This document shows positions 33,276 through 44,828 of a DNA stretch of 64,000 nt, piece by piece. Each line of letters starts with the position of its first letter. The first letter of the stretch is position 1. Below the pieces are notes generated by a model. It saw only the letters and a program-made list of their open reading frames with translations, ran no database searches and had not been told where the DNA came from. Source of the DNA: Brachypterus glaber (Eukaryota; Arthropoda; Insecta; Coleoptera; Kateretidae); assembly GCA_958510825.1 (NCBI GenBank), contig OY294049.1:26618986-26682985 (forward strand). Reading direction: 5' to 3'. Both the position numbers and the translations under genes were made by a program.

Positions 33276-34709
33276 TCCAACATTGAACCACTTTTTGTTT
33301 ACGCTGTCATAAATTTTTGTATTTTTAGTCTAATTTAAAAAATTATGTACATATATATATAAAATTAGTTTTGTAACGTAGTGTTAAATGGTTCAGTGTG
33401 TAGTGGATACAGTGAACCACCTGCCAGTACACAGTGAGCCGTCGTAGTAAAAGTCGAAAAACATAGATGATGGTTAATAATATTAAAAAATTACAAGTAC
33501 ATAGAAGATAATAATACTATACTATGTTACAAACAAACAAAAACAAAAGTAAAATAATAACATTTACTTAAAAAAATTAACATAATATCAATTTAAAAAG
33601 AGACTAGATGTTTGCTTCAAAATATGATAAAAAAAGAAAAAAGATATATTTTTTATATAGGTAATCTAGTTATAGAGGACCTCTGTTAGATGTACATTAA
33701 AGACAAAAAAATAATAAGAAAGAACCACACAGGGGAGGCAGGGTCTAAAATCACAAATTTTTAAATTTATATGTATGTATGTATAGATTAGCCCTTAGTA
33801 GATTAGTATGTAGTAAATAGTACAGTATAAAATAATAAAAACTAAAAAAAAAATAAATTAAAAAATTGTTTATTTAAAAAGTTATTTAGTTATTTTTACT
33901 TTTGTCTAATTTTAAGCAAAAAAGTAAGATGATGCAATAAAAATACGTTTTTTGCTTAAAATTAGACGAAAGTAAAATAACTTAGTTAAGTTAGTTTTTG
34001 TCGTTAAGTAGTGAATAACAGAACTAATTCGTAAAAAAAAAACATATAGAACAGCCCTGCACGGAATTTATTGGAGGAAAATGTAAAGTTGCATCATGCG
34101 ATGTTTAGTTTTTTTTGAGTATCTGACTGGCGATTTGCCAGTAGTTACTGACATTTACCAGTAATAGCCTGATGCCAAAAATCTGTCAGTAATAACCAGC
34201 CCAGAAAATTTTATCAGAAAAAGCTATAAAATTGAAGAACTTATATATTAAATATTGAGCCTGCGGCGCTAGAACTACCATATTATTTTTTTTTATTTAA
34301 GATTGTAAAACTTTAGCGTAAAATTCATACGACGCTAAGACCTTTCTTGCATTTTGGCAACTTTTAAATTAAGCTACTTTAAAATTAAATTACACCATCA
34401 TATTTGTAGGGCTAGGGCTTTCTTAGGTGTATTTTTTTTAAATTTAAGTTTGTAAAACTTTGGAATTAAATTCATAAAAAAATTCGCCAACGGCGCTAGT
34501 GCTATCTTATATTTTTGTGATATGTTAAATTTTCCGTAACAATGGGGCATACCTTTTTCTGGACAGATCAGGCTAGAAGTACAAAAACATGTAAGGAAAT
34601 TACCTAATTACAAATTGGTTAAGCTTACCTAAAATAGTCAAAAAATTAAACACAAACAACACGGACAACATTATAAACATACACCAATTTAGCTTACTGA
34701 TAAAATTTT
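33276..34709. other. AT-rich interval with a palindrome and weak tandem units
   Basis: Besides the palindrome listed separately, 34260-34520 has three weak units with GGCGCTAG, a TCTTAT/ACCATAT word and TTTAAGTTTGTAAAACTTT. No gene recognised. Confidence 0.4.
33881..33990. repeat. 110-nt palindrome
   Basis: TTTTACTTTTGTCTAATTTT followed by AAGCAAAAAA mirrors TTTTTTGCTTAAAATTAGAC followed by GAAAGTAAAA, with a loop of about 24 nt. It could extrude as a hairpin; probably a compact foldback element. Confidence 0.75.
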
Positions 34710-34720
34710 TTAAAAATAAG

Positions 34721-35159
34721 TGCTGATGATACCAAATAAGGTTGAAACAGTGCTGTACACAGTTTTCCCTCTAATGTTCAATGTCCAACATGCCACGAAA
34801 TACCTAACTCATTATATATTCATGGACGCGATAGCTTAATTTTATGTAATACATATATACCGGCAGAAAAATTATTTAATGTGCTTGTGCTGGATTCTTC
34901 ATCGCAATTACATTTGAAGCTCAAAATATGAGCGAAATAGTATGAACGAAAATTTGAATCTTTTTGGCACTTGTACCTTATGTGATTTATCTTTTCTTTT
35001 CTTTTCAACTAAAACGAACATTGGGAATATACTGTGCTGATGATACCAAATAAGGTTGAAACAGTGCTGTACACAGTTTTCCCTCTGATGTTCAATGTCC
35101 AACATGCCACGAAATACCTAACTCATTATATATTCATGGACGCGATAGCTTAATTTTAT
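34721..35159. mobile_element. TRIM-like element with 125-bp direct terminal repeats
   Basis: 34721-34845 and 35035-35159 are the same 125-bp sequence (starting TGCTGATGATACC, ending GATAGCTTAATTTTAT) with one substitution (CTAATG versus CTGATG). They enclose a 189-bp interior. The pair is flanked by an 11-bp direct duplication TTAAAAATAAG (34710-34720 and 35160-35170). The layout resembles a terminal-repeat retrotransposon in miniature. However, the repeat ends in T rather than CA and the flank duplication is longer than the usual 4-6 bp, so a duplication event of another kind is possible. Confidence 0.6.
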
Positions 35160-35713
35160 TTAAAAATAAGTTTAAGAACAGTCATCTATTGGACATTTTA
35201 ATAAATTACTTAAAATTTGTTAAAAGAAGCAAAGAACAAAATGTATATCTTAGTCAATTTTGTCCAAAAAGTACAATTTTTCCCTTCTTGCTCTCACCGG
35301 TTCAAATATAATATTAATCATCACAATTAAAAATATAACAAAGAGTACAGCTCCAGACATAAACTAATTTTCATAAGTAAATAATTTGTATATATTTTGG
35401 GACTATTAAATATTTACCCAGAAAATCAAAATAGCTTGACACTAGTGCACTAAATGCGAGCTATTATATCGTCTAGAAACATTCTTAACCTTCGGGAACT
35501 CGGGTGAACACGGGTAAGGCGCCAGAAATCGAAAATTTAAAAAAGATAAAAACCATACTTAAAAAATTTGTTTATTTAAATTGTGCTAATACATATTACA
35601 ATTACTTATAAACTATTGTTTTATACAAAAACAAGTTATAAATAACAAAATACAGAACATTTATTCGTAAAAAAAGGAATTATACATTTTTTTAGAATAC
35701 GAGAAACTTATAA

Positions 35714-35718
<5 letters not shown>

Positions 35719-35769
<51 letters not shown>
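35719..35769. repeat. (TA)n microsatellite
   Basis: An uninterrupted run of about 25 TA dinucleotides. Confidence 0.95.
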
Positions 35770-35773
<4 letters not shown>

Positions 35774-35930
35774 ATATTCTCGAATTAAAAACATAAAAAT
35801 ATTTATTCCTACTCTTTAGATGTATAACACATTGGAAAAAAAATAAAATTTGGCGATTTTTCAATATCAAAAATATATAAAGCTAAAAAAAGAATATTTT
35901 TTTATCGTTTTTCAAAATAAATTTGGCACA

Positions 35931-36001
35931 GAAGTTCTTAGAATATTCTAAGAAGTTTCTAAGAATATTCGTTCCTTCTTAGAATGTTTTAAGAATATTC
36001 T
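35931..36001. repeat. GAATATTCTAA 11-bp array, HSE-like words
   Basis: GAANNTTC modules recur at an 11-base step: GAATATTCTAA, GAAGTTTCTAA, GAATATTC, then more loosely to 36001. GAA/TTC inverted units are the building block of heat-shock elements, but the canonical step is 5 or 10 bases, so the spacing here is off by one per unit. Confidence 0.6.
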
Positions 36002-36188
36002 TATAACAAAGTATGCTATTAGGAATGCGAAACAATGCTCTAATAAGACCACATTTTCAACTTAAAAAAAAGAATAATGGTATTAAAAAAATATAGGAGA
36101 TATAAATATAAATAACTAACCTTTTTATAAAAATTATATTTTTAAATTTAAAAAGAAAAAAAATACGGTATTAAAAAAAAACTTGTTG

Positions 36189-36754
36189 CACAATAACTTG
36201 TGTCCGATTCAGAGAACGAAATATGTAATAAAAAATTAACGCCTAATTGTCTCTCTTTGTGCTCACAGTCTAACGATCGAGATCGTAATACATGAAGGTA
36301 CACGAAATGACGTGACCCTTCTACATCCTTTAATCCTTTAATTTTATCTCAGCAAAACCAAGTCGTCGGAATGAGAGACAATAACTTGTGTCCGATTCAG
36401 AGAACGAAATATGTAATAAAAAATTAACGCCTAATTGTCTTTCTTTGTGCTCCCAGTCTAACGATCGGGATCGTAATACATGAAGGTACACGAAATGACG
36501 TGACCCTTCTACATCCTTTAATCCTTTAATTTTATCTCAGCAAAACCAAGTCGTCGGAATGAGAGACAATAACTTGTGTCCGATTCAGAGAACGAAATAT
36601 GTAATAAAAAATTAACGCCTAATTGTCTTTCTTTGTGCTCCCAGTCTAACGATCGGGATCGTAATACATGAAGGTACACGAAATGACGTGACCCTTCTAC
36701 ATCCTTTAATCCTTTAATTTTATGTCAGCAAAACCAAGTCGTCGGAATGAGAGA
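36189..36754 (+). repeat. Three tandem 188-bp units
   Basis: The unit begins CAATAACTTGTGTCCGATTC (36191, 36379, 36567) and ends AAGTCGTCGGAATGAGAGA. Units 2 and 3 are almost identical; unit 1 differs by CTCTCTTTG for CTTTCTTTG, CACAG for CCCAG and CGAGATCG for CGGGATCG. Each includes the near-palindrome AACGATCGNGATCGT. The near identity points to recent unequal exchange. The array lies within R3 copy B. Confidence 0.93.
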
Positions 36755-37398
36755 CCGCACCCTAGTGCCGGAAGGTTAAAATATCCCCAAATGCAAACAA
36801 CTAGCCATAATAATATAGCTCGCATCTTTATTCCTATTTTTTGTATCATTCAGAAACCTAAATTAGCATGCTATTTTCGACATAATAGATCAAAAATATC
36901 GACCTAAAAGTTTTTGAATATATATTTTCAATCTAAACAAGGTTAAAAATAGCATGCTATTTATGACCTTAACTGGCTCTAAAATATCAAGCTGTTTTCT
37001 ACCTAGTTTAGCAGTATATTAATTATCTAATTTTCTATAGAAAGAAAATAGCTCATTTCCGCAAAGAAAGGCTATTATTTTTGAACTCAGGGTGATCAAA
37101 TGATGTATAATATAATTGTTTGTGGTTTGGACTTTTTCAATATCTTCACTATTAGGTACTTCTGCTTTCACCGCTTAACAGCTCACTTCTGCCACTCCTT
37201 TTAAAACTTTTACTTTTGTTCTATACTTCTTTGCTGAATTATAGATTATTCTCAGGCTGAGAATAATTCTGAAAACTTTGGTAATACTAAACGTCTGTTA
37301 AGAAAAAAAAATAAAATAAATACTATTTTGAAATATTTGCTTGAATTTAGTGCGAAAAATAGAAGCATTATTAGGGAGCTAAATTGAGGCGATAGAAG

Positions 37399-37978
37399 CA
37401 GTACACGGTTCGATTTTTTAGGTCGATAACAAAAAAAAATGGCACAACCCTAAACTAGTCAAACTATTCCTTATAAGTCTAGTTTACATTTCATACCAGA
37501 TTAAAAATAATCAATCGACGAAAAAAGTTTTTCAACTTTTAGTTTTTTCAGTGTAGTGTTTGAGCCAAGTTTATTAAACTTTTTAGATATTTTTACTACT
37601 TTTATCTAATTTTGGGTCTCTGATTTTAAAAATAATATCAGTTTTTGTTTAAGAAATATAATACATGGCAAACTATGATAATCTGCATATTTTGCTATTA
37701 TTTATTATCCATTGTATAATTATTTTTGAAATCAGCGACCCAAATTAATTAAAAACAGTTAAAATATCCAAGTTTTATAACTAAAGTTTAATATTATTGG
37801 CTAATTTAATAAATTTGATCTAAAAAAATACACTGAAAAAATAAAAAGTTGAATAAATTTTTTTTTCGTCTATGGATTATTTTAAATTTGGTCTGAAAGA
37901 AAAGCCAGACACATAAGGTTTAAGCTTAGATTTGTGTTGGGCCATTTTTTTTGTTATCAACCCAAAATATCGAACCAT
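37399..37978. repeat. MITE-like foldback, about 580 bp
   Basis: Left end CGGTTCGATTTTTTAGGTCG followed by ATAACAAAAAAAAATGG; right end CCATTTTTTTTGTTATCAAC followed by CCAAAATATCGAACC. Inner mirrors include TAATCAATCGACGAAAAAA/TTTTTTTTCGTCTATGGATTA and GGGTCTCTGATTT/AAATCAGCGACCC. Noncoding. Confidence 0.8.
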
Positions 37979-37999
37979 GAGTATATTTTTGACCTAAAA

Positions 38000-38625
38000 T
38001 AGTTCATTATTAGCACGTTCTCAATTAAACCAATATAAACTATATATTTTCGACATAAAATTGGTAATTTTTAGGTCCGTCCTAAATTTTATCAAATAAA
38101 GGCGTATTTTATCGACCTACTAGTTTATTAATTTACCGTCTAAAACAAGGAAGCATTTAGTATTAAATTTGAACCTATAAAGATAAGACCTTAAATTAAT
38201 ATAAAATATAATTATTAGTGCTTTTAGACGTACAATTAGAGTGTCCATTTCTCATTCAATTTTTGAGAAATATTTTGAACGTCCAAATATTCTTCCACTT
38301 TTCTTGCTATATGGAAGCAACTATTTAACCTAAATAGTTGGGAAACTGTATTTGTTAAAAATATTTAATCCGATAAATATAAGTATCATATATAGTATAT
38401 GTGAGTAGTCCAATTGCAAAATTAAGATAATGGCATAATAGTATAATACTTGTATAAATCTATAATTAAAACTGTTTTATTCAGGAAAAATCATTCACTT
38501 TGATGCAAAATAGAATGAAAAATTTTGTACTCCTGCAAAACGTGCTGTTACACAAGTGTCCACCTGTAAACGGTACTCTTTAAAAATCTACTTGCAAATA
38601 GTGCTATATTAAAATTAGCCCAGTC
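38000..38625. other. No recognisable feature
   Basis: AT-rich, without repeat partners or a coding frame that I could identify. Confidence 0.35.
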
Positions 38626-39005
38626 ACATATGTACGATAACTTAAGAACGCTTTAAGTTAGATACTTTAAATTTGGCATACAGGCATGTTAACAAACTCC
38701 AACCCTTGAGGGGTGGGGGTAGTTTTCTTGAAAATTTATATACTGGAGTTTTTGAGGTAGCTAAAACTAAATCTTAAGATAAAATTTTCCAAATACAACC
38801 CCTGAGAGATTCAATTTCAGAAACCACAAAACCCCCATTATAGCAATTTTTAAGTTTTTGGGAAAAAATATTGTTCGCCCCTTTACCCCACCCCAATGTT
38901 TACCAAAAATAATCTCAAGCTAGAACTTTTTGTAACATATCTGCATGTTAAATTTCAAGTCTCTAGGTTAAAGCGTTCTTAAGTTATCGTGCTTAAAATA
39001 TTTCC
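38626..39005. repeat. Foldback related to the C/G-tract minisatellite
   Basis: GTACGATAACTTAAGAACGC at 38633 mirrors GCGTTCTTAAGTTATCGTGC at 38972-38991. The centre contains CCCTTGAGGGGTGGGGG and TTTTTGAGGTAGCTAAAACT, words shared with 13575-14030 and 21106-21345, so this is a more complete relative of that repeat. Confidence 0.7.
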
Positions 39006-39529
39006 CGGACAGACCGAGCGACAATTTTTTTTTTGCTTGAAACCGATTTTTATCGACATAAGACGCCATTAAACGCAAAAATAAGAAAAAAAAAATAGGT
39101 TTTTGAAAAATTTTGCAAATACTCCTGCAAAAGTGTCTTAGTTAAAATACTCCTGCAAAACTGCCTAAGCTCTTTACGTTTTTTTAAATAAATACCAAAA
39201 AATAATACAAGCATTTAAATATTTATTAAAATTAGGTTTTACTTATGTTCCCTAATAATATCACAAGTTTTCACATTTCTAACAGCTTTATTCTTAATAT
39301 GAGAAACTTTCTTGATTTGCCAAATTTTGTTTTATTTTAACTTAGGCAGTTTTGCAATTGGACTACTCATTTGTCCAATTTTTCTTGGTGTATAAAGATT
39401 TACGATAAATACTCGTAGGATTAAGTTTTAACTTTGACATTGCAATTAAGCTACAGTTATTTTTGCCGCTCGAACAAAAACATAATTTTTTTACCACGTT
39501 TTTGGGAAATTGTTTTTCTCATACACATA

Positions 39530-40230
39530 CAGAGCGGTCCAAAAGTCACCCCCCCCCTCTTAACTTTTAAACGAGTTTAGATATCGACTTCAAATTTAGA
39601 ACTCTTAAATAAGACAACTTAAACTATTTTTAAGCATATATTTGATACTTCTAGCTCTTAAAATGTGGGCAGGGGGGCATGGGTCGATATTTTTTTAAAT
39701 GGAAAGGTGGGTCGTATGATACATCATTTTAAAGCTTATAAAATTCTCCATTTAACTGTATATTTTTTATTTTTTTTTAACATTTTTTTTTTTGGGTTTA
39801 AAATAGGGTTGAAAATGGGAATTTTTGTCAAAATTTCTCTAAAAAATCCAAACAATTTTTTAAAAATGCCTAATTTCATAATGAAAAAAAGTAAATTATA
39901 AATTAACAAAAAAAAACTTAAAAATTTATTTTTTTAGCACAAAAAACTGAAAAATCAAAACCTTAAAAAACATGTTTAAAAAATTAAAAAATATATTATT
40001 ATATAGAGAATTTTAAAGGCTTTAAAATGATGTATCACACGTCCCCCCTTTCCATTTAAAAAAAATTCCCCCCCTGTCCCCCTGCCCACATTTTAAGAGA
40101 TAAAAGTATTTGTATCAAATATATGCTTAAAGATAATTTAAGTTGTCTTATTTAAGAGTTCTAAATTTGAAATCGATATCTCAACTCGTTCAAAAGTTAA
40201 GAGGGGGGGGGTGACTTTTGGACCGCACTG
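39530..40230. mobile_element. TA-flanked MITE, 701 bp
   Basis: Termini CAGAGCGGTCCAAAAGTCAC and GTGACTTTTGGACCGCACTG, flanked by TA on both sides (39528-39529 and 40231-40232). Arms of about 220 bp pair through GCTTAAAAATAG-type and TTAAATGGAAAGG blocks. The TA duplication and TIR form suggest mobilisation by a Tc1/mariner-type transposase. The C and G runs (CCCCCCCCC, GGGGGGGGG) next to the termini are conserved in both arms. A 78-codon frame at 39665 is not credible. Confidence 0.85.
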
Positions 40231-40232
40231 TA

Positions 40233-41100
40233 TATAGATTCGTTAATCTTTTGATATAAAAAATATTGTAGTATAATTATATCTAAACTTTTGAGTTGAA
40301 AATGGGTCAGCGGAAATGTGACTTTTCGTTAAAAAATATCCGCAGTTTTAATCGACCTATAGCACGTCGCACTACGGGCCAAGAGACCTGCGTTTTGGCA
40401 AAAAGTTGACAAAATTGAATTTTGAATTTCCAAAAAGTAAATAAGGTAACCAAATAAGGAATCGATAGGGCAATTATTCTTAAAATTATATTACATTATA
40501 TTTACGCGTTTGTTTTCTACAAGGGTTAAAACTAGAAAAAATATATTTTTTTTAATGATTTTATTACTAAAATAAATACTATAGTTTTGAATAAACAATC
40601 ATTTAAGTTCTGTTTTAAATTAAAATACATAAAAAAGGTATAAACTAATTAAATCACATTTACTTAGTAAAACTTTTTAATTCTTACTATCTATATACCT
40701 TTAAATTAGCAGAAACAAAATATTTTATGCAAAATTTTTACTTTCAATGTAAAATAACTTTGCATAACGCTACCGATTTTTAAATACCATACGTAATTTG
40801 GTAGCCTACACTAAGTACTTTATTACCTATATGCGCATTTTTGATCGTTTTTTTTCCCATTTTAAAAATTTTGAAAATGTTTGGGAAAGCCTTGCATTTG
40901 TGCAAAAAATTTCAATTTTTTGCTTATTTTTGCATAAATGGAGAAAATGCAATATTTCTTCACAAGAAATTGAAAATTGCTAAATTAATTAATATTTTAG
41001 GTCAGGTTTAAATGAAAATTTTTAAAAGAAATATAACTTAATAATATTTCGTTTTTTATACTTTTTACCTATATAAATTAAACGCAATGAATTTGGTATC
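40233..41100. other. No recognisable feature
   Basis: AT-rich; a 61-codon open frame at 40798-40983 is lysine/phenylalanine-rich and looks random. Confidence 0.4.
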
Positions 41101-41104
41101 AATT

Positions 41105-41705
41105 TATTTCATTTCAGTTATCAGTTTCAGCATCCTTGAAAAACCTTGAATACCTATTTTCATCCAAATTCAATAAAATTTAATTGATTTTTATTATTAT
41201 ATTAAATTTTTGAAAACAGATTCTGTTTTAACATCCTCGAAAACCCCTGAATACCAATTTCCATCAGAATCCAATGAAATTTTACAGATTATGCCGCTAT
41301 ATTGGATCTGCCATTTGATGTTTCGAAAACAGATTCTATTTAAGCATCCTTAAAAACCCCTGAATACGAATTTTCGTCAGAATCCAATGACATTTTACAG
41401 ATTTTGCCGCCATATTGGATCCGCTATTTTGAATTTTAAGTTTTTTAAAACAGATTCTGTTTAAGCATCCTCAAAATATCCAAATACCAATTTTCATCAG
41501 AATCTAAGGAAATTTTACAGATTGGATCCGCCATTTTGAATTAAAATTTTTTAAAAACATATTTGGTTTCAGTATCCCTGAAAACCTCTGAATACGAATT
41601 TTCCTTAGAATCCAATAAAATCTAACAGATTTGGCCGCCATATTGGATCCGCCATATTCAATTTCAATAGACAGATTCAGTATCAGCATTCTCGAAAACC
41701 CCTTG
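41105..41705. repeat. Minisatellite with GCCATATTGGATCCGCCAT units
   Basis: About five imperfect units of roughly 110-120 bp. Each has AACAGATTCTGTTTAAGCAT, CCTCGAAAACCCCTGAATAC, a CATCAGAATCCAATGAAATT block and TTTTACAGATT followed by GCCGCCATATTGGATCCGCC. Divergence is 10-25% by eye. A minus-strand 61-codon frame is a by-product. Confidence 0.75.
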
Positions 41706-41948
41706 TTACTAATTTTTACGATATTAGGGCCAAGACCCGAGGCCCGAGGCCAAAAACGAAGGTCTCCTGGCCCATAATGCGTCCGGTGCTATTAATAATA
41801 AATTTAAACTCTTAAATACTGATTAATCTTTTAAGATTAAAATAAATATTCGAATGATGCCTGATAGATAACAATATAATTTAAAATGATTTACGTCTTT
41901 TTCCACAACTGGTTTAGAATGTAAGCAAACACACACACACTTTTCAAA

Positions 41949-42702
41949 TATAATATGATATGATATGATATGATATGATATGATCTGATATGATATGATA
42001 TGATATGATATGATATGATATGATATGATATGATATGATATTATATGATATTATATGATAATATATGATATGATATGATATGATATGATATGATATGATA
42101 TGACAATACAATACAATACAATACAATACAGTACAACACAACACCACACAACACAACACAACACAACACAACACAACACAACACAACACAACACAACACA
42201 ACACAACACAACACAACACAACACAACACAACACAACACAACACAACACAACACAACACAACACAAAACAACACGACACGACACGACACGACACAACACA
42301 ACACAACACAACACAACACAACACAACACAACACAACACAACACAACACAACACAACACAACACAACACAACACAACACAACACAACACAACACAACACA
42401 ACACAACACAACACAACACAACACAACACAACACAACACAACACAACACAACACAACACAACACAACACAACACAACACAACACAACACAACACAACACA
42501 ACACAACACAACACAACACAACACAACACAACACAACACAACACAACACAACACAACACAACACAACACAACACAACACAACACAACACAACACAACACA
42601 ACACAACACAACACAACACAACACAACACAACACTACACAACACAACACAAAACAACACAACACAACACAATATAATATAATATAATATAATATAATATA
42701 AT
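41949..42702. repeat. Composite pentanucleotide array, about 0.75 kb
   Basis: Four successive blocks, nearly all with period 5: (ATGAT)n to about 42102, (AATAC)n to 42130, (AACAC)n from about 42133 to 42670 with a patch of ACGAC at about 42273-42294, then (AATAT)n to 42702. Each block differs from its neighbour by one or two bases per unit. Long open frames on both strands (repeats of VVLCC or TTQHN) are artefacts of a stop-free period of 5. Confidence 0.97.
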
Positions 42703-42889
42703 GAATCCATTCTAGTTCTAATTACGGTATGACTATGACATATCAAGTGTTATAATAAGCAGATGTGGTGCCATCTTTTGTCCATAAAAATAAAGAAAAC
42801 TGGAGCAAAATTAACAAAAAAATATATATTTTAACAGGAACTATTAAATAATTTAATGCAAGTTTTGCGTTGATACTACATTAAGTATA

Positions 42890-43088
42890 GTTTTTCTTAA
42901 AATTTGACCCATTTTCAATCATTTTATAAATTTTAAATTTTTTTCCTTTTTCCCAAAAACAAAAATAAAAAAAATTGTTGAAATTTTTTTTTAAGTTTTT
43001 TAATAATTGGAAAAATGCTATATACCCACTTACTGTGAATGGTATATAATGGAATGCGTAGGATTACATATGTTCACTGCTTGTTTTA
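42890..43088 (+). repeat. Interspersed repeat R1, copy e (tail)
   Basis: GGTATATAATGGAATGCGTAG at about 43030 and CACTGCTTGTTTTAC match the R1 tail. It is followed immediately by TACTCTTCGCAG, again an acceptor-like site. Confidence 0.6.
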
Positions 43089-43348
43089 CTCTTCGCAGCT
43101 CGTTTATCATTTTTTTTTTAATAAAAAACGAAGGGCTTTAATTTTGGCTGAAAATCATATAAATGGAAATTTCAGGGTTTCGAAAAAAAATGTACTATCT
43201 TGCTTGATGAAACAGACCATATAAACATATTAACATAAACCAATTTATTCATTATAATTTATCAATAAGTGGGGAAATTAAATGAAAATCTTTTTTAAGT
43301 ATTTATTTGATAAAGTTATAAAATATCTTATAAAATATCTTATAAAAT

Positions 43349-43905
43349 ATGCAACATATAAACAATAAAATAAGATGCTTTATTCCATATTTTAAAACTA
43401 TAAGAAAATTTTTGACGATCAGACAACTAAATATTATATATGATGCTCTGGTTGAGTCCCATTTAAGGTATGGTATTTTAGGATGGGGTGGAGTCTATAA
43501 AAATTATTTAGAAGACTTAGAGGTAACCCAAAAACGTATATTAAAAACAATACATAATAAAAGTTATACTTATCCTTCCGATAATCTATACCAGATGTCA
43601 AATAAAATGGATTGCAGGCAGTTGTATTATTTAGCACTGGTCCAACAGACAGACACTGAAAAAAAAGTACATAAGAATACAAATACACGCAGCAGTTCAA
43701 ACTTACCTGTTCCAAAAATCTGCAAAACTCTTGGTTAGCGATGCTATACTTATCTTGGTCCTAGAATTTATAACTCCTTACCCCTAGAAATAAAAAATAA
43801 GTCATTTAATAAAAGATTTAAAAGAACAACCAAAGCTTATGTACAACATTTATCCAGAGATTATGTACACAAAGAAATTGACCTGAAAAACAAAAATAAT
43901 GGTTA
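43349..43905 (+). pseudogene. LINE RT C-terminal fragment
   Basis: An open segment to 43738 and its continuation in another frame to about 43905. It contains IRQLNIIYDALVESHLRYGI, LGWGG and LEVTQKRILKTI, the region after the RT palm in non-LTR elements, and later YTYLGPRIYNSLP and NKSFNKRFKR, which are typical LINE C-terminal tails. The RT core is absent, as expected for a 5'-truncated insertion. It is a different family from the LINE at 21440. Confidence 0.7.
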
Positions 43906-43962
43906 GGTTCATGAAATAACTTCTATACCTTATATTTTGTTATATTTTTCTTAGCTGCTGAA

Positions 43963-44055
43963 GTGGGTATATATGTGTATATATACATGTATATATGTGT
44001 ATATATGTATATGTGTGTGTGTGTGTATATATATATATATGTATGTGTGTGTATA

Positions 44056-44124
<69 letters not shown>
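43963..44124. repeat. TA/TG-rich microsatellite
   Basis: TATATGTG and TATATACATG variants merging into pure (TA)n of about 35 units at 44059-44124. It follows the LINE fragment closely and may have grown from its 3' tail. Confidence 0.93.
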
Positions 44125-44126
<2 letters not shown>

Positions 44127-44825
44127 CGTTTGCTGTATATTCTTAAATAGTATAATCTTAAATAATATTTATCAATCTTTTTAATCTATTTTAAGTTAGG
44201 TTTTAATAAGTATTGTCCTAGATTTAATAAATTATGTAGTTAATAATTAATTATTAAGTATTGTCTTACTTTAGTTGCTATTTAGTATATTTCTTTAATA
44301 TTTTTTTTTATATTTGCACACACAAATAAACATTTGTTTGTTTATTTAAGTGCATTTCAGCATATTTATTGCATTTCGTTTGTCTTGTTTGTATTGTTTT
44401 TCTTTTTTCAAGCAATAAATATTATTATTATTATATTATATATATCTTATAAAATATCTTATAAAATGTCTTATTTAAAAATAGGTGTTCTGTTAATAAA
44501 CAACCACATTTATTTCTTATAGAAAATGCCCTCCTGTTAAATTTGTTGAAATTCAAGTATGTTGGAGTTTTCAACTGACTGAGTAAAACTCGCCATGGGC
44601 ACAAAGCTCTAAGTCATATAGTTTTCTTGCTAGAGCTAAACAAAAATTGCGTTTTGTGGTTACATCTTTTGATATAACTCCCGAACGAGGCAAGATTTTT
44701 AGATGGAACTTGAACTGAAGCACTCAAACTTTGAAAAAAATCGGTACCTGTTTTTCGGATTTCAATTCAATTGTAAAGTTTTATAAAATAAAATGATAAA
44801 TCTTGAAAAGTAAAATTAAAAAAAT
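44125..44825. other. AT-rich interval
   Basis: Contains CTTATAAAATATCTTATAAA words shared with 43320-43350, which flank the LINE fragment. A 62-codon frame at 44334 looks random. Confidence 0.4.
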
Positions 44826-44828
44826 GTT

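Larger units (their letters stand above)
35410..37385 (+). repeat. Interspersed repeat R3, copy B
   Basis: Counterpart of 32050-33275. It is longer because it contains a (TA)n run, the GAATATTC array and the three 188-bp units. The tail GAAAATAGAAGCATTATTAG with GGAGCTAA corresponds to AATAGAAGCATAATTAGCG in copy A. Confidence 0.7.

Noticed and set aside
36189..36754. CRISPR-like array
   Set aside because: Three adjoining 188-bp repeats without unique spacers, in a eukaryotic context; a plain tandem repeat.
41944..42746. Long open frames of 190-230 codons on both strands with repeats such as VVLCC and TTQHN
   Set aside because: They arise because a period-5 repeat without stop triplets stays open in several frames; they are not genes.
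43963..44184. 73-codon frame of Tyr/Ile/Cys repeats
   Set aside because: Translation of a TA/TG microsatellite.
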